The notes: generated from the sequence alone by a model not told the origin. 64,000 nucleotides of DNA from Conchocele bisecta (GCA_029237695.1 CM055272.1:32250791-32314790), one strand, 5' to 3'. Numbered from the stretch's first letter, positions 1 through 9,340 are shown. Program-made: numbers and translations.

Positions 1-524
1 GTATGAAGGTGAAAAAGTTTTTCGAGTTACAAGGAAAAAATGGGAAATTGTGAGTCCGAAAGGGGGAGATAATCCATGATGGAGGGTCGGTCATCAAAAA
101 TCCAAATTCACTTTGCGCATCTGCACATGATAACGAAGCTACATACCAAATATCAGGCGCGTAGGTATGAAGGTGAAAAAGTTTTTCGAGTTACGAGGAA
201 AAAATGGGAAATTCTGAGTCCGAAAGGGGGAGATAATCCATGATGGAGGGTCGGATCAAAAATCCAAATTCACTTTGCACATCTGCACATGATAACGAAG
301 CTACATACCAAATATCAGGCGCGTAGGTATGAAGGTGAAAAAGTTTTTTGAGTTACGAGGAAAAAAAATGGGAAATTCCGAGTCCGAAAGAGATAATCCA
401 TGATGGAGGGTCGGATCAAAAATCCAAATTCACTTTCCGCATCTGCACATGATAACGAAGCTACATACCAAATATCAGGCGCGTAGGTATGAAGGTGAAA
501 AAGTTTTTCGAGTTACAAGAAACG
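1..524. repeat. Tandem array, ~162-bp unit, 3.2 copies
   Basis: Units start at 1, 165, 327 and 487 with GTATGAAGGTGAAAAAGTTT; lengths are 164, 162 and 160 bp and the fourth is cut at about 522. Copies differ by a few substitutions and small indels, for example loss of GGGGG near 388. The array runs off the left window edge, so its true length is unknown. It leads directly into an ACGG-type microsatellite and a terminal hairpin, an arrangement like the bivalve 'pearl' elements. Confidence 0.9.
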
Positions 525-620
525 TGACGGACGTACGGACGGACGTACGGACGTACGGACGGACGGACACCCGTGACGAAAACAATATACCCGTTTTTTT
601 TTACAAAAAAAGTGGGTATA
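525..620. mobile_element. ACGG/ACGT microsatellite and 3' hairpin of the tandem-repeat element
   Basis: GACGGACGTACGG-type repeats fill 525-569. They are followed by TATACCC at 586 and, after T and A runs, by GGGTATA ending at 620, which can pair as a terminal hairpin. The same order (tandem units, ACGG microsatellite, short hairpin, A-rich end) recurs at 3211-3276, 8840-8920 and 18640-18710. I infer this is the 3' end of a pearl or Helentron-like non-autonomous element. Confidence 0.65.
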
Positions 621-699
621 ATAAATAAATTGTGTCATTTCCAATCATAAACAGACACGACAATGAACTAAAACACAATGAAACTCGTCTAAATTAAAC

Positions 700-744
700 A
701 CAATGGCGTCCACACGGTGTCTGGTTTAGAGAGGTTCCACTGTA
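700..744. mobile_element. Family B (pogo-like) MITE, right end only
   Basis: GGTTTAGAGAGGTTCCACTG followed by TA matches the right terminus of the complete B copies at 37130 and 45123. The left half is absent. The stretch between 621 and 700 shows nothing else I recognise. Confidence 0.7.
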
Positions 745-821
745 TTTATAAATAAACAAACTGTTATTTGCCAACAGCATACAGAGAAGCCCTGTACAGA
801 GACAATATATTTATTTGGATA

Positions 822-1044
822 TTAACCCATTCGTTTCGGAATACACATTTATGGGTATGAAATTTATTCAATATTTTTTTTTTGTTATTTCTCAATGAAA
901 GAATATGTTGTGACCACTCATTTGAACCATCTCGACGAGATGGTTCAAATTGTGGTCGCGACAAATACTTCCGAGCGCACAGAATAAAAATATTTAGGAT
1001 TTTCCGCAAACAAAATGGCGTATCCTCAGCATGAAAAGGGTTAA
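822..1044. mobile_element. Family A TTAA MITE, complete
   Basis: TTAACCCATTC opens at 822 and GAAAAGGGTTAA closes at 1044, giving piggyBac-style TTAA edges. The centre (898-970) is a hairpin with arms GTTGTGACCACTCATTTGAA and complement, preceded by TTATTTCTC. A small deletion has shortened the right arm. Nearly the same element lies at 4269-4483. Confidence 0.85.
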
Positions 1045-1517
1045 ATCACTAGTTAGGCCTGCAAACAGTGCATACCCAGGTCAGACTGCACAGATTATGT
1101 TTGTTCTTGGGTTCTATCCAGAGTTTAGTTGACTGTCAATGAGCATAGATCAACTTGTTTGCAAAGCTATAACATTTGGTTTGTAACAAAAGTTTAGTGG
1201 ACTGTTGATGCGTATAGCATGACTTATCAGGAACTGATGAAACAACCGAGGTGAACGGGTTTAACGTCCCAGCAACAGCTAACTTTATGCTCAGTTTCTA
1301 GTCTAATCTGAAAGACAAGTGGGGTGGAAATGCTATGAAAGTATTTTTCCTACCTAGGGCAGGGATTGAACCCATACAATCTGGTATTTAACTCCAATGA
1401 AGCCATCCTTGATTTCTCAAAGGATTGATATCACAATGAAGTAGATGGCATAGGGCATTCCCCCACCTTTTCAGAATGTTCAACAATATATGCATGACCA
1501 TTGAATCACATGACATG
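1045..1517. other. Unassigned stretch with SINE-like and T-like fragments
   Basis: A half-palindrome resembling family K lies at 1070-1110. GGGTTTAACGTCCCAGCA at 1258, a phrase seen again at 29170, marks a family T or SINE-like fragment. The complement of GGGTTCAATCC, a Pol III box B, lies at 1363-1373, so part of this may be a minus-strand tRNA-derived SINE. I see no gene. Confidence 0.4.
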
Positions 1518-1653
1518 TACAGTCAAACCTGTGAACAAAGGCCAGCCATGGGAAGAGATAAATCCGGCCTTTGTTCACAGGTGGTCTATATTTGCAGGGT
1601 AATTTATGTGGTATTTGAATAATGTGGAAAACAAAAGCATGGCTGCTATAAAG
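1518..1653. mobile_element. Family G (pogo-like) MITE, 3' truncated
   Basis: TACAGTCAAACCTGTG at 1518 is the family's TA-flanked terminus, and an internal inverted copy (CTTTGTTCACAGGTGGTC) follows. The sequence matches the complete copy at 37370-37567 until GGCTGCTATAAAGG, where the SINE begins, so the G copy has lost its right end. Confidence 0.75.
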
Positions 1654-1866
1654 GTTTTCCGGTTAGCGCAATTGGTAACGAGCTTCTCACCAATGCGACC
1701 CGGGTTCAATCCTCGGCAGGGGCAGTGAGATGGGTGGTGGTCGCCAGATCGGACAAGTGTGGGTTTTCTCTGCAAAATCCGGTTTCCACCCACATAAATC
1801 TGTGCCAATGAAAGCATTTGTATAAGTGCTCTCTCGCTTGTTTGTAATCGTTGTAAAATAAATAAA
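1654..1866 (+). mobile_element. tRNA-derived SINE
   Basis: A Pol III box A (TAGCGCAATTGG, 1664-1675) and box B (GGGTTCAATCC, 1702-1712) sit about 26 bases apart, as in a tRNA promoter. A non-tRNA body of about 150 bp follows, ending in an A-rich tail (GTAAAATAAATAAAG). It is not a functional tRNA, because the cloverleaf continues into unrelated sequence. A diverged relative lies in reverse orientation at 53655-54040. The SINE separates truncated G and E copies. Confidence 0.75.
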
Positions 1867-2087
1867 GAATGGATTTTGATATGTTAATTTTGCAAACAAT
1901 CCAATCATCACAAAAATATTTTCAGACTGGTCTATTTATGAAAAGGGCATGGTTTTGTTCTCAAAAATATGAAAATTACTTGCAAAAAATGCAGATCCTG
2001 ATGAGATGGCTCTTCACGAGCCGGCTCATCTGGATCTACACTGTTTGCCAAAACCATTATACAGGCCTGTGGTGTAGAAAGGGTTAA
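1867..2087. mobile_element. Family E TTAA MITE, 5' truncated
   Basis: It begins inside the element (AATGGATTTTGATATGTTAA) directly after the SINE tail and ends with AGAAAGGGTTAA at 2087. The central hairpin pairs GCAGATCCTGATGAGATGGC with GAGCCGGCTCATCTGGATCT. Confidence 0.8.
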
Positions 2088-2160
2088 CAGGGAATTGCCA
2101 TTCAGCGGTGGTCTGCAGCACAAGTTCAACTGTATATCACCATGTGTTTCAGTCAGATCT

Positions 2161-2413
2161 GTAGCCTATTTCACCAACATTGCAAAGCATACTTTTCTAG
2201 CAAAGTATACTTTATTTTAGGATAAATTTATTAATTTTTAATATACTGAATTTATTACATTATCACAGCCATAATGGCTGTGATAATGTAATAAATTCAG
2301 TATACTAATTCTGCATACTTTTAATCATGAAATACATGCATTTGTTAGTTCTATTTGAAATAATGCATTTCAGGAAAAATAAATGATTACTCCCTCAAAG
2401 TATACTTTGCTAC
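2161..2413. mobile_element. Family F palindromic MITE
   Basis: The left end is GTAGCCTATTTCACCAACAT. The centre is a 63-bp palindrome at 2242-2304 (TATACTGAATTTATTACATT and its complement around CCATAATGG). The right end is shortened, with GTGCTAC replacing the usual GTTGATGAAATAGGCTAC. Seven further copies or fragments occur in the window. Confidence 0.85.
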
Positions 2414-2764
2414 AGGTGCTACACTGAATGCAAAATGACAAAGGGATTGCCGGTGAGAGTCTCACCCACAGTAAAATAGGTAAACGTCACTGGTATGACA
2501 CAGGATGATTAGACATCAACATGAGGAAGCTACTGATGAAGTTTGGTAAAGATCTGATTAACAACATATCATACAAAAAATTGATATACAAGTCCTTACG
2601 AAGGATAACACAATAGTGACATTACAATTGTGACCCCTCAATAAAGTGGGAGAGACAATACATTAAATTGAAGTGCTCAGGTAGTTAGCTCCCTTCTTCA
2701 ATTATTGTTTATTGATTACTTGTTAAGAGATTTTGTGTGACTATCCAATCCAGAAGCGGTCTTT
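2414..2764. other. No recognisable feature
   Basis: AT-rich single-copy-looking sequence. I see no coding potential or repeat that recurs in the window. Confidence 0.5.
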
Positions 2765-2962
2765 ATTTACCCATTTCCAAGATTCTTCACCATTGACGAA
2801 CAATATAAATATTTTCTTTATTTCTACGCGAAAGTATACGTTGTTACCACTCATTTGAACCATCTCGGCGAGACAGTTCAAATGAGTGCTAACAACGTAT
2901 ACTTTAGAAATAAAGATGATATTTACATTTTTCATATTAAGATAAATTTGTAAATATAAACA
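2765..2962. mobile_element. Family A MITE with long hairpin
   Basis: The hairpin at 2831-2905 pairs AAAGTATACGTTGTTACCAC with GTATACTTT, and TTTATTTCT and AGAAATAAA lie just outside it. The outer end reads TTTACCCATTTCC instead of TTAACCC, so the ends are mutated or belong to a subfamily. Confidence 0.7.
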
Positions 2963-3329
2963 TTTACCCATTTCATGCGGGATACAGATACACAGGTATC
3001 AAAATGTTCAACTAATTCTTATGTACTTTGTTATGTCTACTCTACAGTATACGTTGTTACCACTCAATGAGACGGTTCAAATGAGTGGTAACAACATATA
3101 CTTTAATGAAGAAATAAAAAAAATAGAAAAAACAAGAAATGCGTCTGTCGAACGCGGATGCCACCTGCAGCATATTTTAGAAACTGTGACAAAGTGGTTA
3201 ACCGAAAAGTGTGACGGACGGACGGACGGACAGTCTAAAAACTATATGCCACCCGTTTCTTCGAAACCCGGCATAAAAAGAATAAAGTATTGATACCTGT
3301 GTATCTGTACCACGCATGAAATGGGTTAA
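2963..3329. mobile_element. Nested inverted repeat enclosing an A hairpin and an ACGG hairpin element
   Basis: Outer arms of about 39 bp pair TACCCATTTCATGCGGGATA (2966 on) with the complementary sequence ending in GAAATGGGTTAA at 3329. Inside are a short A-type hairpin at 3046-3104, a GACG microsatellite at 3211-3232 and a terminal-type hairpin (TATGCC...GGCATA, 3246-3276). Confidence 0.75.
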
Positions 3330-3753
3330 TTTATCACCAGGAAGGCTTCCGCTGACGATGGTCAACAAACAATTTCACGACATATCTCTCCAATAAGGTG
3401 GTTAGGAGTAGGAAGACTTCCTTCCACTCATAAACAATACGCAAACATTTCAGGCACAATCTTAAAGGCACTTTGTCTCGGCTGATGTCTCAGATATTCA
3501 ATGCAAGTTTTTTTCCCTGCACGCACTGCAAATGCTCAATATCAACCAATCGCTCCGTTTCATTTGATCGAATTACAAACAGTTTGTGTTATAATCAGAT
3601 ACTATCAGAAACTGTGACATACAGGGGAGACAATTTGGTTATGAGTTTTTGCTATACACATAAAATCAAGGAAACTTTATGAACTAAAATACTTTTGTTG
3701 TGAAATGGTCATACAATACCACATTTAGAAAGGGGTTTCCATTAGACACATGT
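3330..3753. other. No recognisable feature
   Basis: Short open frames are present but have no recognisable domain and no repeat partner in the window. Confidence 0.45.
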
Positions 3754-3938
3754 TCACCCTTTGCATGCTAGTGCTGAAAATAACAGCCAAGTATGTCGTG
3801 GAATTTTATTTTTCATTCCAATGAAATTCCACAACATATTTTCATGAACAATAAGAAAAACACCTAATAATGAAGTGTCGTCTGCTGCTATATTTCAACT
3901 ATTTTTAGCCATTATTTTCCCAGCATGCAAAGAGTTAA
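3754..3938. mobile_element. Family D TTAA MITE
   Basis: Ends are CACCCTTTGCATGCTAG and CAGCATGCAAAGAGTTAA. The inner palindrome (about 3792-3842) pairs GTGGAATTT with AAATTCCAC. It carries the GTCGTCTGCT box that is also found in family J. Confidence 0.75.
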
Positions 3939-3944
3939 AGTACT

Positions 3945-4195
3945 TTAACCCCTTCAACACTACAGACCTGTATAGTGGTTTTGACAAATAGTGTAGATCC
4001 AGATGAGCCGGGTCATGACGAGCCGTCTTATCAGGATCTGCACTTTTTGCAAGTACCGTTAATGCTAATATTTTTTGAGAACAAAAACACCTGTTCATAC
4101 ATGGATTAGTCAGAAAATCATTTTGTGATGGCTGGATTGGTTGAAAATTTATCCTATCAAAATCCATTCCAATTATTTAGGAGTGAAAGGGTTAA
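3945..4195. mobile_element. Family E TTAA MITE, complete
   Basis: TTAACCCCTTCAACAC opens and GTGAAAGGGTTAA closes the element. The hairpin core pairs GTGTAGATCCAGATGAGCC with its complement ending in CAGGATCTGCAC. Orientation is opposite to the copy at 28832. Only 6 bp separate its TTAA from that of the preceding D element. Confidence 0.85.
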
Positions 4196-4268
4196 TATGA
4201 ATAAAATTAAATTAGTAACAGTCTAATTTGTTTCATCACTTTCGGTGCACATCTGAGACACATGGCCA

Positions 4269-4483
4269 TTAACCCATTCCTTTCGGAAAACACCGTTATG
4301 GGTATGAAATTGATAAACTATTTTATTTTTGTTATTTCTCAATGAAAGTATATGTATATGACCACTGATTCAAATTCACAATCACAAATGGTGGTTGCGA
4401 CATATACTTCTGAGCGCATAGAAGGAAAATATTTAGGATTTTCCGCAAATATCATGGCATATCCTCAGCATGAAAAGGGTTAA
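4269..4483. mobile_element. Family A TTAA MITE, complete
   Basis: TTAACCCATTCCTTTCGG opens and ATGAAAAGGGTTAA closes it. The hairpin at about 4341-4412 has lost part of its centre. The flanks are nearly identical to the copy at 822-1044. Confidence 0.85.
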
Positions 4484-4862
4484 AGATGCACTAAATATTT
4501 ATTTTCTGACAAGAATGAATTTGCTTTCTACATGTACAAAAAAGAAATTAAAGCAAATTTTCCCAAAACCATGCAGTGGCACTTGCATCTACAAATGATA
4601 ATTCCCCAAAGCATGAATTCAGACCCTACATTAGTGAAACACTAATTATTGGCAACTACGATGTATTTATTGATGTTTTTATTGAACCCAGAACAATCAT
4701 ATATGACAACAATAAGCTTGCTTCACATTTAGCCTCGCATTAGCTGACAAATTGAGCACTAGAACAGACCGTGACTATTTTAATGTTGTTCGTCACTTTG
4801 CAAATTTACAATCAAATCAAGGCCAGACAATAACGAGTATGGTGGCAGTGATGCTTAATGAC
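4484..4862. other. No recognisable feature
   Basis: AT-rich sequence without a repeat that I can match elsewhere in the window. Confidence 0.45.
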
Positions 4863-4929
4863 AAACAGTGTAGACCCAGATCAGACTGTACATTTATATG
4901 CACAGTCTGATCTGAGACTATGCTGTTTG
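4863..4929. repeat. Family K palindrome
   Basis: AAACAGTGTAGACCCAGATC pairs with GATCTGAGACTATGCTGTTT around a short loop. It resembles the cores of families E and H but lacks their outer ends. A relative lies at 44029-44090. Confidence 0.7.
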
Positions 4930-5034
4930 AACTCCAAAACAAGAAAAGGCACTGCAAGGACGTAATAAAATAGGATATGAACAAGAAATCTCGCGAAACC
5001 TGGTATGCACTCTCCTGTTTAATACACTAGCCAG

Positions 5035-5375
5035 TTCAAAGTGCATGATCATGTGGTTACAGCAACAACAACAATGGCTGAAAGTGCCCACTCCAAAGTA
5101 AGTATTATTTGATATTTGTGCTAATAGGCAACGGATTATGATGAAATATGGCGCAGCAAACGTGTCTTCATGAGCTGAATTTGGTGGTCCCGGGAGTTCG
5201 GCACATACTTATGTCGTTTTTACGAAGAATTAATTTCCAGTCAAAAACGAAAAAAGTTTGGGCCAAAGTACCGAGACCAAATGCAGCTTATAACAAGATG
5301 CGTTTGATGCACCATATCAAAATCCATTACATAATAAGGACAAAATAAAAGAATACATACTTTGAATCGGAGAGC
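5035..5375. mobile_element. Family N element, diverged copy
   Basis: GTGCATGATCATGTGGTTAC at the left, GATGAAATATGGCGCAGCAA internally and TACTTTGAATCGG at the right match the N elements at 50777-51345. The central palindrome of the other copy is not preserved here. A 66-codon open frame inside is a chance product of the repeat. Confidence 0.65.
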
Positions 5376-5384
5376 TTCTAGAAG

Positions 5385-5633
5385 TTACTCTTAGACCGCT
5401 ATCGTATTTGTTTTGTCGGCTGCTGTTTATTTTCTATTTTCCATTTCTATCTTCAAAAACATGCTTTAACAGCACTTTAGAATAATTTACAACATGCTTC
5501 GACATCACTTCAGAATCATTTCCATTGGAAATGATTCTGAAGTGCTGTCAAAGCATGTTTTTATCGAGAAATAAGGCTAGATATAAAAGCAACAGCAGAC
5601 AACAATTGTTGTGAGTAGCGGTCTAAGGGTTAA
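5385..5633. mobile_element. Family J TTAA MITE
   Basis: The left end is mutated (TTACTCTTAGACCGCTATC); the right end GCGGTCTAAGGGTTAA is intact. The inner palindrome pairs CATCACTTCAGAATCATTTC with its complement, preceded by a second, partial arm (GACAGCACTTTAGAATAA type). GAGAAATAAGGC and CAACAGCAGAC boxes follow it. Confidence 0.85.
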
Positions 5634-5689
5634 AATCTAAGTATCGGAAGAAATATTCATAATATACATAATGTTGTTCCCACATTCAC

Positions 5690-5850
5690 ACTTTGGAACA
5701 ATATTTTATTTTTATTATTTCTCAATGATGAAAGTATATGTTGTGACCACTCATTTGAACCATCGCGACTTATACTGAGCGCATAGAAGAAAAGTATTTA
5801 GGATTTTCCCCAAACAAAATGTCGTATCCTCAGCAAGAACACGGGGTTAA
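5690..5850. mobile_element. Family A MITE, collapsed hairpin
   Basis: The left arm of the A hairpin (AAAGTATATGTTGTGACCAC) is present, but most of the right arm is deleted (ACCATCGCGACTTATAC). It ends with the family's tail (GTATCCTCAGC) and GGGGTTAA at 5850. A family T-like phrase (TTAATGTCCCAGCATCAGCC) follows directly. Confidence 0.75.
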
Positions 5851-5893
5851 TGTCCCAGCATCAGCCAACATCACATAGAGACCGGACCACAGT

Positions 5894-6112
5894 TTAACCC
5901 TTTCCCTGTTTTGCGATATTTCGACTCTTCCAAATCGAAAACATCTGAATAAAAGAATCAAATGCTGGGTCAAATGATGGTTAAATTATCCGATAGAGTA
6001 GAAAACATTGTGGGAAAAGGAGAAATTGCTTGTTACAAGCAATTTCTCCTTTTCCCACAATGTTTTCAAAAGACATCTTCTGCAAAGTCATTTCTATCAG
6101 GGAAAGGGTTAA
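5894..6112. mobile_element. Family C TTAA MITE, complete
   Basis: TTAACCCTTTCCCTG opens and CAGGGAAAGGGTTAA closes it. The centre (6001-6067) is a perfect 67-bp palindrome starting GAAAACATTGTGGGAAAAGG with a single unpaired base. The copy at 54186-54414 is almost identical, which suggests recent activity of this family. Confidence 0.92.
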
Positions 6113-6124
6113 AGCAAAACATGA

Positions 6125-6345
6125 ACTATTTGCATGCTGTGTGCTATTAATAGTTTAAAAATAGCAAAAGACAATTCATTATATTTTCTTTTATTTCTCC
6201 CTGTAAATATCATGAATATGTCTTGGAAGTTCATAGAACTGATACGTATAATGCAATTCTAATGACATTCCAAGAAATATTTACAGAGAAAAATAAGAAT
6301 ATGTGTTATTTTCACAGCTAGCATACACATTTTAAGAGATTTATG
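6125..6345. mobile_element. Family D MITE, decayed
   Basis: TTTGCATGCTG, AATAGTTTAAAAATAGC, TTTATTTCTCCCTGTAAATA and AATATTTACAGAGAAAAATAA match other D copies. The central palindrome is interrupted and both TTAA edges are lost or mutated. Confidence 0.65.
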
Positions 6346-6369
6346 GTTCCAGAAGTTCTGTATTATTAA

Positions 6370-6565
6370 TTTTCATCAGCCACACATCCACCTACCCATC
6401 AGGCCATCAGGTTCCAATCCAATTAAATTGCCAGGAATAGTCTCATCCAACAGACCAGTGGGATGGAAATACTTTGTTAAGTATTTTTTATGCCTATAGG
6501 GTAAGGACTGAACTAACAACCAATTGAAGTCCAATACCATATCCCCCAGGCCACCGCCCATCCCT
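6370..6565 (-). repeat. Possible minus-strand SINE-like fragment
   Basis: GGGATGGAAATACTTTGT to GCCTATAGGGTAAGGACTG resembles the stretch at 1320-1390, which carries a reversed box B. No box A is clear, so the assignment is tentative. Confidence 0.3.
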
Positions 6566-6649
6566 AGGTTAGAAAATAACTTCTCCTAAGCCATAAAATG
6601 TCAAGTGGGCCTAATGTCACGATTTGGAGGTAAGGGCATTTACATTGTC

Positions 6650-7225
6650 GGGCCACAACTGGATTATTGTAATAAAATTGGCTTTCCGCGACAAAACGGG
6701 GTTTATTGTATGTGTGACCTTGTAGCACCCAGATCAGCCTGTGTACCGTATTTATTCTTATAGTAGCCCCCTCTCTTATAGTAGCCCCTTCCCACCCTCC
6801 CATATTTGCATTCTAAATATGTAATTTTCACATACAAGTCATTTTTAAATGGCTTTTGTATGTGACAATAATATATTTTGATCCTATTTTCCCCAAAAAT
6901 TGCAGCCCCGGGGGCGTTTATTAGAATAAATATGGCATATATGCTACAACTGGGAATATTGTAATTAATATGACCTGCCACGACAAAAACGGGTTTATTT
7001 CCATTTGCGGCCAGTGTAGCCCCCAGATCAGCCTGCGCATATGACAAAACTAGGATTTATTGCATTTGTGACCAGTGTAGTCCCAGAACAACATGCACAT
7101 ATGACATGCTGGTAACTGGGAATATTATTACACATCGGACTTGAAATGACAAAAAGGGAGTTATTGCAATTTTGACCAGTGTAGCATCTGCAGTCTGATC
7201 CGGGCCTGCACTATTAACTATTAGA
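6650..7225. repeat. Decayed H-like units, interrupted by a family P MITE
   Basis: About four diverged units each contain AACTGG-ATATTGTAAT-like sequence, CGACAAAA(A)CGGGTTTATT, a TGTGACC(A)GTGTAG phrase and CAGATCAGCCTG. The last part is the half-site of family H. P at 6726-6945 splits the first unit from the others. Confidence 0.5.
6726..6945. mobile_element. Family P MITE
   Basis: Ends read CCGTATTTATTC and GAATAAATATGG. Inside, TATAGTAGCCCC blocks, CACATACAAG...CTTTTGTATGTG (a palindrome near 6830-6870) and CCCGGGGGCGTTTATTAGAA are recognisable. The reverse-oriented copy is at 35591-35793. Confidence 0.7.
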
Positions 7226-7243
7226 TTGGGCAGTATTCCTGTG

Positions 7244-7602
7244 TGTTTGTTTGTTTGTTTGCTGGGGTTTAACGGCCTATCAACAGCTATGGTCATTTAA
7301 GGTCGGGTCAATGGGTTTAGTACTAAATCCCATATATTACCTGTACAAGTACATGTACAAATGGGGGGAAAATCCCAAAATCAGAACTGAATATTTACAA
7401 TAACAAAACTATATATTCAGCCCTGAAATCAGAATAATCCTGATCTGATGTCAGGTCCTCGCCACACCAAAATCACTTGGCCCCCTCCCAAAAGCAGTAG
7501 GATCAGTAATAATCTTACTACTTTTATAATGGGCAATAACCCAATTCAACTCCCAGGTAACAAAAGAGCCAAAGATAAAACACGCACCTGAGGGCCAAAC
7601 CA
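7244..7602. repeat. Dispersed repeat T with GTTT microsatellite
   Basis: A GTTTGTTT run (7244-7260) is followed by GGGGTTTAACGGCCTATCAA, CCCAAAATCAGAACTGAATA, ATATTCAGCCCTGAAAT, CACTTGGCCCCCTCCC and GAGGGCCAAACC. The same order is seen at 32066-32590 and 63812-64000. I cannot assign it to a class. Confidence 0.7.
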
Positions 7603-7756
7603 GGCAAATCGTGATTCCTATAAGGAGGAACCCCTATTGTTAATTTACGCAGTCTCCTTAGCCCGGCCACCACCCACCCATTCCTGTGGGAGTATTCAAG
7701 TTGATAAGGATCTAAAGAATAATCTTGGGTGTTACTCCCATTCAGCAGCAAGGTGA

Positions 7757-8205
7757 TATGTGGCCGTAACAGGAGAAATAGGGCTTAAGGGGTTTGTGAC
7801 CAGTGTACATCCCGATCAGTGTACAGTGTAGATCCTGATCAGCCTGTATTCTGATCAGACTGTGCGGATGCACAGGCTGATCAGAATACAGGCTGATCAG
7901 GATCTGCACTGATCGCCAGTCCATCAATGAAACACCTGTTATGCTTCTAACGAATGTAGGACAAATGTCCACCCTGTCAAAATCATGAAGGGGTTATGTC
8001 CACCCTGTCAAAATCATGAAGGGGGTTTTGTCCATGTTGTCATTTTCACACGAAGGGGGTTATGTCCAAGTGGGTTTTGTCCGGATACCGCTTCTAACAA
8101 GCAACATAGATCGTTATCAGGTTACAGCAATGTGCTATTTGACTGTGAGCTACACTGGTCACAAATCCCACAAGCCCCATTTATCCAGTCACAGCCACAT
8201 ATATA
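7757..8205. mobile_element. Family H palindromic MITE interrupted by Q
   Basis: The left end (GTAACAGGAGAAATAGGGC) and right end (CCCCATTTATCCAGTCACAG) are the family termini. A strong hairpin lies at about 7830-7910 (CAGGCTGATCAGAATACAGG). The segment 7952-8089 is an inserted Q element. Confidence 0.8.
7952..8089. mobile_element. Q element inside H
   Basis: Repeats of TGTCCACCCTGTCAAAATCA and GAAGGGGGTT(A/T)TGTCC, period about 33 bp, end with TTTTGTCC. The nine bases GCTTCTAAC lie on both sides (7943-7951 and 8090-8098), consistent with a 9-bp target duplication. A second copy lies at 13991-14155. Confidence 0.65.
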
Positions 8206-8407
8206 CATTGAACACATATAACATGAAGAACCTCTATCAACGCACAGGCAGGAAATTACGAAAGCGTTTCAATCCGTCGACGAAGAAAGCGCTAAGTTTT
8301 AATCTGTCCAAATATGGCTTCCATCGGTTTCATTGACACAAGTGAATATCCTTTACCCTTAAAGTGAATATCCTTTACCCTTAAAGTGACCGTCTCAGAT
8401 GCTACAT

Positions 8408-8716
8408 CTGTAGCCTATTTAACCAACATTGCAAAGTATAATTTTCTAGCAAAGTATACTTTGAGGGAGAAATTTTCAATTTTAGGATAAATTTATTAAT
8501 TTTTATCATACTGAATTTATTACATTATCACAGCCATTTTGGCTGTGATAATGTAATAAATTCAGTATAATAATTCTACATAGTTTTAATCATCAAATAT
8601 ATGCAGTCGTTAGTTCTATATGAAATAATGCATTTCAGGAAAAATAAATGATTACTCCCTCAAAGTATACTTTGCTAGAAAAGTATACTTTGCAATTTTG
8701 ATGATATCGGCTACAG
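8408..8716. mobile_element. Family F palindromic MITE, complete
   Basis: CTGTAGCCTATTT opens and its complement GGCTACAG closes at 8716. Subterminal AAAGTATACTTTG boxes occur on both sides, and the central palindrome lies at about 8507-8570. Confidence 0.88.
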
Positions 8717-8738
8717 AAAGTGCATTTCACAACATTAC

Positions 8739-8920
8739 TACTAGACATGTTTGTAAAACACGGATATGCCCCCGTGGCATATTGGGCTCTAACCGAGGAA
8801 ACTCTTACAAACTTTTCGACTTTTCAACGTAAATGTACACGGACGGATGGATGTATGGAACCTCAAGGGCAATGCAATATGCCCCCCCGTTGCTATCGCA
8901 TAGGGGGCATAAAAATAATT
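8739..8920. mobile_element. Family R hairpin-ended element
   Basis: TTTGTAAAACACGGATATGC begins it. A short ACGG/ATGG microsatellite lies at 8840-8855, and the 3' hairpin pairs ATGCCCCCC with GGGGGCAT. Copies at 18543-18710 and 53224-53580 share both ends. Confidence 0.7.
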
Positions 8921-9068
8921 GAAATATATCAATGAATATTGTATGAATACAGTTGCAACTTGTCCTTGGTCATAATCATACGTTTGTCGGCTAATTATCG
9001 CATTAAAGGAGCAGCAACAATATTATACTTTTAAGGAAACAGAAAGTATTAAAAATTAGATACCTTAA

Positions 9069-9340
9069 TTTATCCCGTCAACACAGTGCGTATGTGCCGT
9101 GAAACACGGTGCCGTGAAACATTTTTGATATCCAGTCAATACAATTTTTTGCATTTTACAGCCATTTGAAGGTGTTGATGGGATAAATAGAATAGTAGGT
9201 TAGTGCCGTGAATGGGAAAATATATCTGGCGCGGCACGGAAACGGGATGTGCTCGGCAGAGCCTCACCCATCCCGTTTCCTGAGCCTTGCCAGATATTTT
9301 TTCCCATTCACGGCACTAACCTACTATTCTCTATCTATTT
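9069..9340. mobile_element. Family L double palindrome
   Basis: A first module (9069-9187) is bounded by TTTATCCCGTCAACAC and GTGTTGATGGGATAAA. A second (9188-9338) pairs TAGGTTAGTGCCGTGAATGG with its complement ahead of CTACTATTCTC. The two modules occur in the same order at 17915-18180, so they move or amplify as one unit. Confidence 0.8.

Noticed and set aside
1654..1730. Functional tRNA gene
   Set aside because: Pol III boxes are present, but the acceptor stem does not close and a SINE body with an A-rich tail follows.
5962..6150. Identical open frames at 5962 and 54254 as a conserved small protein
   Set aside because: Both lie over the family C palindrome; the identity is that of the MITE copies, not of a protein.
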